The notes below the pieces were generated by a model. The model was not told the origin of the DNA. It worked only from the letters and a program-made list of their open reading frames with translations, and ran no database searches. From Heterotrichella gracilis (lineage: Eukaryota; Sar; Xanthophyceae; Tribonematales; Xanthonemataceae), in the NCBI GenBank assembly GCA_032358255.1, contig JAULBX010031924.1:1-64000 (forward strand): 64,000 nucleotides of DNA, read 5' to 3'. Of the stretch, positions 35,888 through 46,981 are shown piece after piece. The translations under genes were made by a program, and so were the position numbers. Every line of letters begins with the position of its first letter. Position 1 is the stretch's first letter.

Positions 35888-38800
35888 ATGCAACGAGCTA
35901 GGGACGCTCACAAGGTGGTGCAGAGGCTCGGGAGCTGCCTGGTTGGCACAGCCTCCCACACCTCCTCCAGCTGCTTACCCAAAGCGGTAGGGGGCGTGGT
36001 CCAAGAGGCATCAGTCGCGTACTGGCCTGCCGGGTACGCTAGGTATTTCAAGGTGAGGCAAATGTGGCATGCACAGATACGCATGCATATATGTATGCAT
36101 GGTCCTACCCTCCGTTTGCCAATACGATAGTGAAATATCTGCAGGCAACCCAGCAGCGCAGCATGTAGTCAGTCAGTCATGCACCAGCATGGGCCACTGA
36201 CACCTGCCCTGTGTGGCTTTGCCCGCCTATGCGTCCCTGGCACCTTGCATCAGTCGAGCACCTATCCCGGGGCACCACTGCTTGTAAGAAGTGGGTCATC
36301 GAGCTGCAGCAGCTGCCAGGGTAACACCACTGTCTCCCAAGTATCAACCCACCTGCAGGGTCCCAGCCACCCCCCACCGGCCCTTCCCCCCCGCCCCCAA
36401 CCCATCACCCCGCAACCTCGCACCGCCCTCCACCACAGCCTACGGCGCAGCTTCGCCGATGCCCCCGCCCCGCCACCCCCCCTGCGTGAGCGCATCACCG
36501 ACCTGGTCACAGCCCCTGTGCGGGGGGTGAAGACAGCACGCAGCAAGGTGTCTGAGGGGGCGCTGTCTGTGTACCAACGGCTACCCAAGGGGGTGCGTGC
36601 GGGGTGGGGGTTGGGGAGGGGAGGGGAGGCTGCATGTCCATGGCATGCCTGCACATAGGACCTGGTGTGGGCCGGCGATGACAACCCATACGTTGGGGTT
36701 GGCAGCACATAGGGTATGGGCGGGCGTCGCTTTGCATATGCTTGTATATGGGTCACTGGCATCGTCTGCGTTTTGGTATGGGGTGGTCAATAGCAACCCA
36801 TGCACGCATTGGGGCGTGGGCTGGCGTTGCCTGCTCATACGCCCTGAGTGGGGACTTGAATAGCCCACGCCCACGTTATCATGTGGAGTGCACATACGGC
36901 TGCATGTCAAGGAGCCTCTGTCCGCTGATAAGTTCCATTAAGACGTGTGAGGAGCCATTGGCGAGCTGATCGTAAACCTCGCACATTATTTATCAATAGA
37001 TGTGGCGAGAAGCGCGGTGAGTTAGTCAAGGCACAGGTAGCACACCCACCCCTCCACACCCCATCCCACCCCACCACAGGTTCAGCGCGTGGTAGAGAGC
37101 GTGTCCAAGCCGGGCTTGGCGCAGCGCGTGGTGGTGCTGCAGGCAGAGGCATTCTGGCAGCGCCATGGCAGGACAATTATCGTGGCAACGGGACTGGCAG
37201 CTTCCTACTTTCTATGGCGAGTAAAACCTTACAGTAGGTTTAGGGGTGAGGCGGCCTCCTGTTTCCCACTGTACGGATTTGGGAGCTAGGGATTAGGGAT
37301 TTCCACCCCATGGTCGTGACAGCAAATCCCTGTCTGGGTGGAGTACATGAGATTTTGCACGTGATTATGCATGCAGTTGCTGTGGGTGGTCCATGCATGC
37401 GGCGGTGCCTGCCATCCTTGCATGGGTCTGTGCATGGGGCGCCACAGCATGGGGATGGTATTTGCATGGCGTGCATGCAATGGTATCTGCCTGGCAAAAT
37501 GCATGTGATGGTACCTGCATGATGAGTACATGCCATGGTACCTGCAGTTCAAATGCATGCGATGGTACCTGCATGGCAAATACATGCGATGGTACCTGCA
37601 TTGCAAATGCAATCGATGGTATAATGCATGCGATGGTTATAAAGCGTAACCACATCCCCTTGTTGCAGGAAGTGTGCCATGGGCGTGGCTGCATACTTTG
37701 GGGCCCTGTCGGAAAACTTCAAGCTGAGCACACTGGTGGTACGTGGCCGCATGTTTAAGGGTTTGAGCCCAAATACGCATAGGGTGCTAATCTGGCTGTA
37801 TTGCTGGAATGCACGTAACTAACTCAAGTGAGGGTGTAGGGTTCAGGTTTGGGGCAATGGTGGTATGGCCAGGAGGACAGGGGGTAATGAATGCTATAAA
37901 CAGTGCCAGGGTATGCCTGCTTGGCGCCGCATGTGCAATGACAAATAATCACATGCTGTATAGCTCAAGTGCTTGTTACTGGCTGACTTACGACCCGCTT
38001 TGTGCGCCTACTGCAGGGCATTGTGGCAGCGGTGCTGGGGCTAGGGTATGGGTGGTGGCGAGTGCGGTACCATCTAGACCCTAACGCAGCCTACCGCCTG
38101 GCCATGCTCAAGCTCAACACACACCCCGGTGTGCTGGAGGTAGGGCGGAGGGGGGTTGGGGTTTCAGTGGGACTCTTTTGCCTGTAAATAAGTACATGTG
38201 TTAGTTGCTTCCATACGTTTCTAGCCATCTTCACGACATTAATGTAATGAAAGTAAACAATCACAACAATGAGGGGTGCAATCCCGATTACAAGTGATAC
38301 ATCTCACGCATTGTGTTAATGCCGCATCGCCCTCCCTACCCCCACCCCTCATCCACACCCACCCACCCACCCACCACACCCAATCAGGTGAGGGGCGCCC
38401 CTTTGCAGGCACCAGCCTGCGAGAGGCGGCATGGGTGGGGGGTATTGCTAGCATAATCAGCTCCAGCTAACACCGAAGGTATACCTTAGGCACACCGTAC
38501 AGCCCCTCAAGGGCGCAAAATCAAGGGCATTAAGACTGCTCCCCGTCCCCCTTCCCAGGTGATGGGTGCCCCCCTTGCCGGCAGCAGCCTGCGCAAGATG
38601 AATTCGGATGGGGGGTATAGCTAGCATGATCAGATCCAAATCAAGCCGAAGGTACACCTTAGGCACCCCGTAAAACCCCAATCCATGCTAAAACCAAGGG
38701 ATTGCTCCCCCTCTTTCCAGGTGATGGGCGCCCCCCTTGCCGGCAGCAGCCTGCGCGCCGCGGTGACCACGGGTGGGGGGCTGCGCCTGCGGGGGCTGAG

Positions 38801-39852
38801 ACCCACGCTGCGCTCGCGCCGCTTGCAGATGATCTTCCCGCTCAAGGGGTCGGAGCGCAGAGGCCTGGTCAGCCTGGAGGCCAAGAAGAGGAAGGTGGGT
38901 GGGGCGGAGGGTGCTGCTAGGGCATTGCTAGGGTGTTGCCTGGCCAGTATGATAGCTTTGCTGGGTGCGCGGGGAATTTGAAACCCTAAACAGCAAAGCC
39001 TAAACCCCAAACCCTAAACCCTAGACTATTGGCCAGTGCGGACGGCCAGGGATGGCTTTCACTAAGGCCTGTGTCTTTCGTTTCTTTGCATGCATTCCAG
39101 CAGTACAGCCAGTTCACTTTTACCGTGATTGTGAACGTAATACTTTCATTTGCAGGGGAAGTATGACTTCAAGCTGCTGGCGGTGGATGTGCCCTCTGCC
39201 GCGGGTCCCGACCAGCGCCTGTTCTTGCAAGGGGAGCAAAGCGTGTATGACAGGGGGGGAGTGCTCAGCGAGCTGAGGGACCCATTCATCAGGGTGAGTA
39301 TGGCAGGGGTGGGCTTTAATTTATGCCTGGGTCGTAGCGCCACTTGCCATTGATCCATTTTTGCTGCTGCAGTGTGTCTCTAGGTTAGCGTGGCATTCAA
39401 GAAAACCGAAACACAAACCCTAGTCCAACCAATATTACCCGTTACGCCTACACCTAACCCTAGCAAATCCCTAGCTAGGATCAAACAGCAGTGGTTAATC
39501 CTAGCTATTAAGCGTCCGCACCCAATCCATCCCTTTGCAGGCGCTGTCCCTGCGGGAGACATACGAAAAGGAAGACGAGGATGACGAGGTGGAGGATGCC
39601 CAGGAGGCTTCGCGTGTGGCTCAAGAAGCAGCCACTCGACGTGCAGCGGGGCTTCCAAAACCGCTGGATGAGGGGGGCGGCATGTACTTTTACGAGCGCA
39701 TTTGGTTGGGTCTGGTGGGGGGGGTGGATTGGGTGCGCAAGGCGGTCATGCCCCCTGCGTCTGCCGCTGCCGGTGGGGTTGAGGCGGGAAAGGAGGGGGG
39801 GGAGGGGGGCAAGGAGGGGGCCGCGGTCAAGAAGGAGGCTGGCAGTTTCTGA
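35888..39852 (+). CDS. Coa1/Tim21-like membrane protein, probably mitochondrial
   Basis: Eight exons join in frame: 35888-36052, 36359-36592, 37080-37237, 37669-37738, 38017-38139, 38721-38894, 39156-39293 and 39541-39852, for 457 residues. The N-terminus is Arg/Ala/Ser-rich without acids, as in a mitochondrial or plastid targeting peptide. A hydrophobic stretch GRTIIVATGLAASYFLW lies near residue 170, and a second one, GIVAAVLGLGYGWW, near 210. LNTHPGVLEVMGAPLAG opens a domain laid out like Coa1/Tim21: short helix, LQMIFPLKGSERRGLVSLEAKK, then YDFKLLAVDV. These proteins assist cytochrome oxidase assembly or inner-membrane import. The tail is acidic and then Gly/Glu/Lys-rich. The family call rests on this pattern, not on a catalytic motif. 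Intron 5 holds two decayed copies of the exon 6 start, and intron 3 holds a minisatellite. Confidence 0.65.
37440..37638 (+). repeat. Minisatellite, about 28-bp units, in intron 3
   Basis: Roughly six tandem units of the form GCATGCGATGGTACCTGCAT followed by GGCAAATA, with substitutions and small indels, fill the intron between 37238 and 37668. Units are contiguous without distinct spacers, so this is not a CRISPR array. The CATGCATG word typical of this genome is part of the unit. Confidence 0.85.
38388..38626 (+). repeat. Two intronic copies of exon 6 start (Coa1-like gene)
   Basis: The true acceptor and exon start at 38715-38790 (CCAGGTGATGGGCGCCCCCC, TTGCCGGCAGCAGCCTGCG, GGTGGGGGG) is repeated upstream at 38388-38452 and 38556-38626. 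The intronic text between copies also repeats (CCGAAGGTA.ACCTTAGGCAC.CCGTA), giving three tandem units of about 165 bases. The copies have lost frame, and the middle one still has an intact CCCAG acceptor. Confidence 0.88.
38991..39026 (+). repeat. Interstitial telomere-like CCCTAAA run
   Basis: AAACCCTAAACAG, CCTAAACCCC and AAACCCTAAACCCTAG follow each other in the intron after exon 6 of the Coa1-like gene. This is the plant-type telomere word, here degenerate. Similar runs occur in introns at about 41953-41972, 42274-42289, 54958-54972, 55421-55439 and 63326-63360, and in leader or spacer sequence at 14964-14978 and 40425-40440. Confidence 0.8.
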
Positions 39853-40598
39853 GGGTAGAGTAGTGAAAGTGAGGAGCCTTGGTGCATGTTTGGAAGAACG
39901 GCGGCGGTTGGTAGTCGGACTGCAAGCGGCAGTGTCCATCAACAAAGTTGTGAGGGTGCCTGCACTGCTGACAGCTGTCTGCTGAGGCGCTGGAATGGCA
40001 GACCAGAGTGGGGGAGGGCAACTGTGCGTGTCAACCTAGAGGCAAAGCAGTACACTAGCACTCGAGTTTTGAAGTAGGGTAGGACTAAAATATCTTAGTT
40101 TCATTGGCGTTAGATTGTAACGACGCTTGCAGGTTGGTGTACCTCCTGGCTGCTGGAGGTGGATAATTATTGATAATTTTAATAATAATTGGTGCACCTC
40201 CATTCTTCGCGAGCCTCGCCGAGCCTCGCCGAAGTCCACATGTACACATTGCATTATGCAGCAGCGGTTTTTGGTGCGTTGCACGCAAGCCAGTAGCTTG
40301 AAGCTACTGCAGTGACGCGCTGCATTGAAGCAAGGGTAACCCTTAGGGTTATCAGTGGGTTCGCCTGTGCTGGCTGGCCGTTGCCAAATGGACTCTGCTG
40401 GTGGGGATGGGGCGAGGGTGTGCCCTAAACCCTAACCCCTGAACACTGGACAAGGACCCTCCACCCCCACAAAAACTTCTACCTTGCAGTCGCAGCTAGC
40501 CCTAACCTTGCTTTTGATACACACAGCACACCTGCAGACTTAGCTGCTCACGGGCAAAGCCACTGCACCATGGTTTGTTGACTTTATCACACGGAGCC
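39853..40598 (+). other. Spacer between the Coa1-like gene and NSUN5
   Basis: Holds the end of one gene and the promoter of the next. A small foldback surrounds 40130-40200: GGTGTACCTCC..GGAGGT and GGTGCACCTCC around TTATTGATAATTTTAATAATAATT. A CCCTAAACCCTAACCCC run lies at about 40425. No open frame is convincing. Confidence 0.45.
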
Positions 40599-43500
40599 AT
40601 GGCTAAGCGCCCGCTGGGCATACTCCAGCGTGAAACAGCCAACACTACCAAACCCAAGCGCCAAAAGCGCGAGAAACCCAGCAGCGACGTGCAGGAACCT
40701 CGCCAGGCACAGGCACAGGCGAAACCACCGCGTGAAAAGCCGCAGCAGCAGCGCGCGCCCAGCACCCCATCGGCATGGCACCCCCACTCGGTGGTGGACC
40801 AACAGGCGGCGTATGCTGTGGGCCGCCTGCTGGCGGCGGACGCCAAGAAGCGCGGAGGGGCGACCCTTAAGTCGTTGACGCTGGGTGCCGGGGTGGAGAA
40901 CAAACGGGCGACCTACGCACTGACTGTGCAAACCATGAAATGTGAGGGGTGCATGCATGCATATGCCAATGCATGCTCACAGTACGCAACATAACTTCAC
41001 CTACACCAGGGTGCACTATCAACGCCTCATATTCAATGCAGTTCAATGGGTGTATACTCGGGTTTCTGGGAGAATTTAGTCCTTTCGTAGCTTATTTAAT
41101 AAGCACGAGTGTGCCCAAGCCTTTGGAAGTGCTGATGAGGTACAATCTACCCCCCCTTCAGCAATGACGCACTCCAACCTCCGCTTGCCTTTGCAGTCAT
41201 CCCACTGCTTCAGGAGCTGCTGGGCCAAACTAACCTCCTCGAAGAGAACGCACAGGTAGGGTTCACCATGCCCTACCAAACCCTAACCGCGCAGCTGCAC
41301 CCCGCCTGAGCACTGGCTGTTGAACCCAGTTTGACCCATGCAACTATTGCCAATAGCATTTGCAAGCACACCCAGCAACCCGCGCCTGGGTGACACCTCG
41401 GTTGTCCTGTCTACGGCACTGTCAAGGGTTTTGCCTAGGATTCTGGGGGTAGCCCGGGCCCGCTTGTACATTGCTGTAAAATATTGGCTAGGACAATCTA
41501 AGTTGGCAAGTATCCTTCATAGCCTCTTCACCCATCTCTGCATGCACCTGGGGATCCTAGGCACCAATGACAAGGGTGCAGCACCAAAACCCTAGGGTTC
41601 TCCTCACCCTGCAGCGCTGCCAGGAGGCAACTTAAGTGCTACTGTACGAGGTGCTGCTCGGCAAGGGATGCACACCCATTACCATACGTGCATGCATATG
41701 CTGTCAAAAGTGGAGACCAACCTTAAACCCTTGTCCTGCGCCTCCCCTTGCAGCATTCTCAACACACACCCCTCCTTCCCCCCTCTGCAGCTGTCTCAGG
41801 AGGCTGCCTATGTGATCCTGTACGAGGTGCTGCTGGGCAAGGGGTGCGCACCCAACGGGCCTGCCGAGCGCTGCATACTGAAGCACAAGGAGCATCTGAA
41901 GGGGGCGCTGGCACTGAAGCTGGCGCAGGAGGGGGTGCAGGTGGGCGACAACCCTAAGCCCAAAACCCTAACCGAGGAGCAGAGGCCTCTGTGCACATAC
42001 ACCACCATCACGTTCAAATGCATGCCCACATTCAAATGCATGCCCACGTTCAAACGCATGGCCACATGCATCACATGTACCATGTGCGCCAAGTCCACCC
42101 ACACGGCTTGTGTGGTGGAGGGTGCAGAAAGTGGAGCAGCTTTTGTCGGCACCCGTGACACACTCAGGTCCCAGTGGCCATGTACTCAATGCATGTATTT
42201 CAATGGGGTACATGGATACAAATGTACGCACATGCGTCGCAGCTCCACATACGCCACCTCCACCCACATGGCAAACCCTAAATCCCAAATCTCCATTGCA
42301 TGGCGTTGGTGCAGAGAGCGGAGCAGCTGTTGTCGGCGGCCGTGACCCACGCGGTGCCCCAGTGGCCTCGCACCGCGCGCGTTAACACGCTCAAGATGGG
42401 CGTGGGGCAGGCGCTGTCGTGGCTGCGGCAGCCGCCCTCGCCATACCAAAACCTGGCTTCCCTGGTAAGGCCGGTCATTGTTGGAGGTATTTATCAGGAA
42501 AATAGGTGGAAACAGGGCCCTAGTCGCATGACATGCACTGTTAGTACACTGGGGGATAACAATTGAAGTGGGGGCATGGCTTGGTTCCATCCCCTGCTAT
42601 CTGCCATCCGCCACTGGTGCAATATTCTTTTTGCCCCTGCCATTTGCCATGTATCACACACCAAATTGCACAATCCCTATACCGATAGCTCGACCAACTG
42701 GGAAAATGCATGTCACAGCAGGCACTTATCTGTTGTGTATACCATACTACCGTAGTACAATCCCATGCCTGTGCAGGGGAAGGGCGTCAGGATCGATGCC
42801 CACCTCCACGACCTCCTACTGTTCCCCCCTGGCACTGACCTACACGCGCACCCCTTGGTCAAGAACGGCACCCTGGTGCTTCAGTCCAAGGCCAGCTGCA
42901 TGCCCGCGCATGTGCTCAGGCCCGAGTTAGGGTGGGGCGTGGTGGATGCCTGCGCTGCACCAGGCAACAAGACAACGCACCTGGCAGGTGAGCAGTGTGC
43001 GCACTCACAAGTTTTGTTGATTCCTGCCAAGGGGTGGTAATGCTATATACCAGGAATATAACGACAATGAAAAAAGACAACGCACCTGACAGGTGGGCAG
43101 CGTGCGCACGTCGGTCACTGCCAGGGGGTGGTAATACTCCAAATTAGGAATAGACCAACAATAAGATAATGCACCTGGCAAACGTGCACGCTATGTGTTT
43201 GGTGGCGGCCACTGCAAGGGCTCTAAAATTTGTTAGGTCGATGCCTAGTCCCATTGTGTTCATGTCTGACAGCTGTCTCACAGACCACGATCGGTGTCAA
43301 TTCATTCCTTACAACCATCCAACTGGAAGGACAGAGTCAGCTCCAAAAGTTTAATGTGGCTCCCACGAATGTTTGGTCTAAAGTTCTTCTGTTGGGTAGC
43401 CAAATCAACCCTTAATTCGTAACCGCAAATCCCTGTCCATACAGCGCTGATGAAAGGGAAGGGCCAAATCCTGGCATTTGACAAGGACCCAAGGCGGCTG

Positions 43501-45202
43501 GCCAGATTGCAGCGCAATGCGGAGCTGACAGGGGCCACCAGCATCGCAGCGCGCCAGGCCGACTTTTTGACCCTGGACCCTGAGGCCCCCGAATTTGCGC
43601 ATGTGCACGGCATTTTGCTGGACCCCTCCTGCAGTGGGTCGGGCACCACCTTCTCGCGCATGGACTACCTGCTGCCCTCACATGCGGCGCAGCAAGGTGG
43701 GTTTTGATGAGGCTGGTGGTGGAGGGGTAATGGTGATTGTGACTGTGCTGGCGCTGCTGGTAGAGCGGTGGATTTTGGCAGCTTGCAGTAAAACACTGCC
43801 TGCAGGCGCCGGTGGATGGCATGTAATGTCACACATTGTCTATCAGTGCATTATCATCTGTGGTTAAATTTGTGCTTTTTTATCACTTGACAACATAGTG
43901 GGGCTGGCTGGTCTGTGGGTGAGGGGTCTCCATCCAAACCGTGTTTGCAACAGGAAATGCACATATGAATGCGTGCGCCTGCACTTGCCCTCAAGGTGCA
44001 TTGCCTTGCTTTTCATCCATTTTGCCACCTCCATCCAATGTGCCACACATACTGCCCTACGTGCCTTGCGTGTTCTCATACCCCATGTGATGTCACCTGT
44101 GCCCTTCCCCTAAAAAGGCGCCACCCATCCTCCCCCTGAGGATGAAGACAGAGTGGAGGCGCTGGCACTGTTTCAGGTGGGCCAACAACTGCTGAGCTGT
44201 GGTGACATTAACTAGGGGTATAATACCCTGCCACATGCACTGGGTTGCGCTCCACACTGCTAATTCATCATCCCAGTGGGGATGGAGGATTTGTGATATG
44301 CATATGCGCAGGATCATCCACAAGGAATGCATGACTGTGCTAGGTACTGTAATTCTCACCCCGTGGCCCGTGCCCACCAGGAGAAGCGCTGCCATGCCCT
44401 TGTGATTAGGGTTTAGGCCTGAACCTAAACTCTCAAATCCTAAACCCTGAACCAGCCTGTGTGCCCGCAGGAGAAAGCGCTGCGCCACGCGCTGGCCTTC
44501 CCAGCCGCGCAGCGCGTGGTCTACTCCACCTGCTCAGTCTACCGGCGGGAGAACGAGGACGTGGTGCAGCGGGTGCTGCCCGAGGCCAAAACCTTAGGGT
44601 TTGCGCTGGGCTGCGCCCTGCCTGCCTGGCACCGCAGGGGGCTTCCGCTGTTTGAGGGGTGCCAGTGCCTGGTGAGGGTGGATGCGGATGAGGACGGCAC
44701 TGATGGGTTCTTTGTGTGTGTGTTTGAGAGGCAAGATGCGGCAGCGGGGCGATCTGGGGGCGCAGGGTGTGGCCATGAAGGTCCACGGGTGGGTGGTGCT
44801 GGAGGATCAGCCATGGCGACCACTAGCACGCAGCCGGATTTGGAACAAGATACGCACATAATGGACCATGCAAACGAGGCGCAAGGCGCAACAGATGGGC
44901 AGCCTGCGAGCGCGCAGTCTGATGTTGACCCTGACGCATCTGAGGGTGGTGCTGGAGCCTCTGGAGTGCAGTCCGATGTCGACTCTGAAGATGCTTCGCC
45001 CAAGGGCGGTGCTGGAGGCGCAGGCAAAGCAGGCAGTCAGCCGGGTGGTGCCCCAAGGGGGCAGCGTCATGGCGGTGTGGGCACAGGTGCACCGGGGAAA
45101 CATCGACTAGGCGGTGCAGGCGGGTTCCAGCGAGGCAGGACTGCTGCTTCAGCGGGGTCCAAGGGCAAGCAGCAGAAAGGGGTCACCGTGCATAAGCAAT
45201 AA
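40599..45202 (+). CDS. NSUN5: 25S/28S rRNA cytosine-C5 methyltransferase NSUN5 (Rcm1)
   Basis: Member of the NOL1/NOP2/Sun family; NSUN5/Rcm1 methylates one cytosine of large-subunit rRNA in the nucleolus. Eight exons (40599-40941, 41197-41255, 41791-41940, 42315-42464, 42777-42987, 43445-43696, 44118-44176, 44471-45202) join in frame to 651 residues. The N-terminal part has ILYEVLLGKG, typical of NSUN5. The SAM-binding motif DACAAPGNKTTHLA is near residue 291, LAFDKDPRRLARL follows, motif IV DPSCSGSGT near 365 holds one conserved Cys, and motif VI VVYSTCSVYRRENEDVV near 424 holds the catalytic Cys. After FFVCVFER the last 150 residues are low complexity, with two QSDVD..GGAGA.. units. The tail is absent from yeast Rcm1. 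Introns 2, 3, 5 and 7 carry partial exon copies. The ATG was chosen as first Met of the open frame. Confidence 0.95.
41611..41675 (+). repeat. Intronic copy of NSUN5 exon 3 start
   Basis: CTGCAG..CTG.CAGGAGGC..CTTAAGTG and then CTGTACGAGGTGCTGCTCGG repeat the acceptor and first 60 bases of the true exon 3 (41785-41855), including GGCAAGGGATGCACACCC. The copy has an in-frame TAA where the exon codes Ala-Tyr, so it cannot be a working exon. It lies 175 bases before the true exon in the same intron. Confidence 0.92.
42103..42180 (+). repeat. Intronic copy of NSUN5 exon 4 start
   Basis: GGTGCAG|AAAGTGGAGCAGCTT, TTGTCGGC.CCCGTGACACAC and CCCAGTGGCC align with the true exon 4 start at 42303-42376. 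The acceptor is preserved, but the reading frame is altered after about 15 codons. It lies 200 bases upstream of the true exon. Confidence 0.9.
43076..43175 (+). repeat. Two downstream copies of NSUN5 exon 5 end
   Basis: GACAACGCACCTG.CAGGTG.GCAG and GTGCGCAC followed by GGGGTGGTAAT occur at the true exon end (42970-43040) and again at 43076-43140. A third, more decayed GATAATGCACCTGGCAAACG follows at 43161. Exon end, donor and about 80 bases of intron were duplicated as a unit. The second copy keeps a donor-like GGTGGGC. Confidence 0.9.
44371..44452 (+). repeat. Intronic copy of NSUN5 exon 8 start plus telomere-like run
   Basis: CCGTGCCCACCAGGAGAAGC and GCTGCCATGCCC repeat the true acceptor and exon 8 start (44459-44500: GTGTGCCCGCAGGAGAAAGC, GCTGCGCCACGC). 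Between copy and true exon lies a degenerate CCCTAAA/TTTAGGG stretch (44403-44452). Acceptor and duplicate sit 90 bases apart. Confidence 0.8.
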
Positions 45203-45849
45203 TGCTGGCAGCGGCATGGTTATGCCTTAGGTCAGGTCCTGCCTAGGTGCCGTATTTGTTTCCTTCTTTGCCATTGATAGTTACACACCTCTATTTTGAT
45301 GTAGTCGTGGGTGAGTTGAAGTTGAACGCTGGTTACAGGACTTGTTGTGTGGTGGCTGGCATCATGCATGGTGGTTTGATGACTCATGAGTCACAAATCA
45401 TCTTAATTAAGCATGCTTTAGCAAGCGTGTGCCAAGTCACTGTTGGTAGCTCTTCCCGTGCAGTGGCTGTAATTTACACACACCACAGCGATTAAAATGG
45501 AAAACAGAAATGGATGCATGCCCATCGTGCGCATGCAAATTTACTTGCTGATCATTTCAACGTTTCATTCAATTATTATAGTTGACAGCATGCTGTGACA
45601 GTCAGCAAGGCAACGAAGTCACGAGGGAAAATCGTGTCTTGCAGCAGCCTGGCAAATAACCTGTCACAGGCTACCAGCCACCGTGTCAGCTTGGCACGAC
45701 ACATTGTGTCAACTACATGTCTGATAGTATCTTTTATTATTATCACTTCGTTGCGCTGATCCAGAGACTCCTAAGAACGCTGATACGGAAATATATGTAT
45801 AGTGCACTGGTAGGATAGTTTCCTTCGCTACAAAGTAATAGAGCTAGTG
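45203..45849. other. Spacer after NSUN5
   Basis: 3' flank of NSUN5. AT-rich, with several CATGC words. No gene, repeat or RNA recognised. Confidence 0.45.
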
Positions 45850-46800
45850 ATTGTCCGCAACGGAGAAAAATAGCCTGCCAGGTGAGCTACAGGCAAATGA
45901 TGCCATCGCTGATATCCAGGCTACTGTGTCCTTTAGGCTGTGTGCATACACATGCCTACATATCTCATGGCACCGTGCAGCTTGCAATCCTCCAGCCCTC
46001 GTGCATTCATCACGCACTGCGAGTTGATGATCGACTGGCGCAGGCTGGTGGCCCTGGTGGTCAGATCCGCCCCCCTGCACACATTGATGATGAAGCTGCT
46101 ATGGGCTGTGCAGGCATGACAGCCCGCGCACACCCTGGTCGCTCAACAAATGGCAATTGGGGAGGCTCAGGTGGCGGGTGAAGGTGCACAGGCGTTGCAG
46201 GCTTGTGATGGCCACTGGCGGGATGGAGTCCATCTTGAGGTTGCCATTTTTGTCGCCATGGGTCTGGTGATGGTATGGCTGTAGGCTGACGTGGGCGGTG
46301 CAAGGCAGTCTGCCTAATGCCGCTGGAGCAATTGCGCATCAATCAGGAGGCCTTGGACCGATTATTCAAAATCAGATCAGCAGCGTGGGCCGTTCCAAGG
46401 CCTCCTGGTTGACACGCAACTGCTCCAGCAGCATTAAGCAGAACGCCAGACTGTAAGTTGAAGGCAGAGTGCCGGCTGTGCCAGGCTGCAGCGCGGCGCC
46501 AAGCTTACTGCTGTTGACACAACCTGTCTCAAAAACCTGGAGGCAACAACTGCGTCCCTGCAGGCGGGATGGTAGTGGGGTGTCATAGGTGTCATGTGGA
46601 AGCCTTCCTGGTACTGCACTATCAGATTGCACAAACCACGGTGTAACACTGTCCAGCGCAACTCTTCATTTAACACCCTATTACTAGTGCGTGGGCTCCA
46701 AGGCAATGCAAATTGACTCGAGTTCATCTCTGGATGCGGTGATGCGGCGACTATGTGTGTTTTCCATGCATGCTGCACGTTGAGCCGCATGGACCCCGGT
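45850..46800 (-). pseudogene. Decayed LRR-like locus
   Basis: On the minus strand near 46250-46085 one frame reads ITSLQRLCTFTRHLSLPNCH and LLSDQGVRGLSCLHS before a stop. This is the pattern of leucine-rich repeats of the AMN1/F-box type (HLSLPNC..LSDQGVRGLSCL). The text continues in another frame, and further codon-like stretches upstream (LHRGLCNLIVQYQEGF, LMLLEQLRVNQEALER) cannot be joined with confidence. I see no uninterrupted gene, so I call it a remnant. A functional gene with very short exons is the alternative. The strong inverted repeat at 46310-46441 lies inside it. Confidence 0.35.
46310..46441. repeat. 51-bp inverted repeat with 30-base loop
   Basis: Left arm 46310-46360 and right arm 46391-46441 are reverse complements at 44 of 51 positions. 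Six of the seven differences are transitions. Read as a minus-strand RNA, five of these become G-U pairs, so the stem would be almost continuous. Both arms are also open in the frame coding EQLR.NQEAL, and four of the seven differences are synonymous. Confidence 0.85.
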
Positions 46801-46981
46801 GGGCAGGTGGTTTTGGTAGCAATGCTACTGTAAGTAAAGCAAGAGCCCCACTCCCCTACCGGTTGTGCTCGCCATGGTCCCAGCCACCACCACCCAGCTG
46901 GGCCCTCACGACGCTTGGCCTGCTGAGGCTTGCTGAAGGTGTCGGTGTGCCCAGAAAACCAATAGAAAAGTACTTGGTGAA

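Noticed and set aside
37440-37638. Possible CRISPR-like array
   Set aside because: Contiguous degenerate units with no unique spacers, in a eukaryotic intron: a minisatellite.
41611-41690. Alternative exon 3 of NSUN5
   Set aside because: In-frame stop in the copied segment and loss of frame afterwards; better explained as a decayed duplicate.
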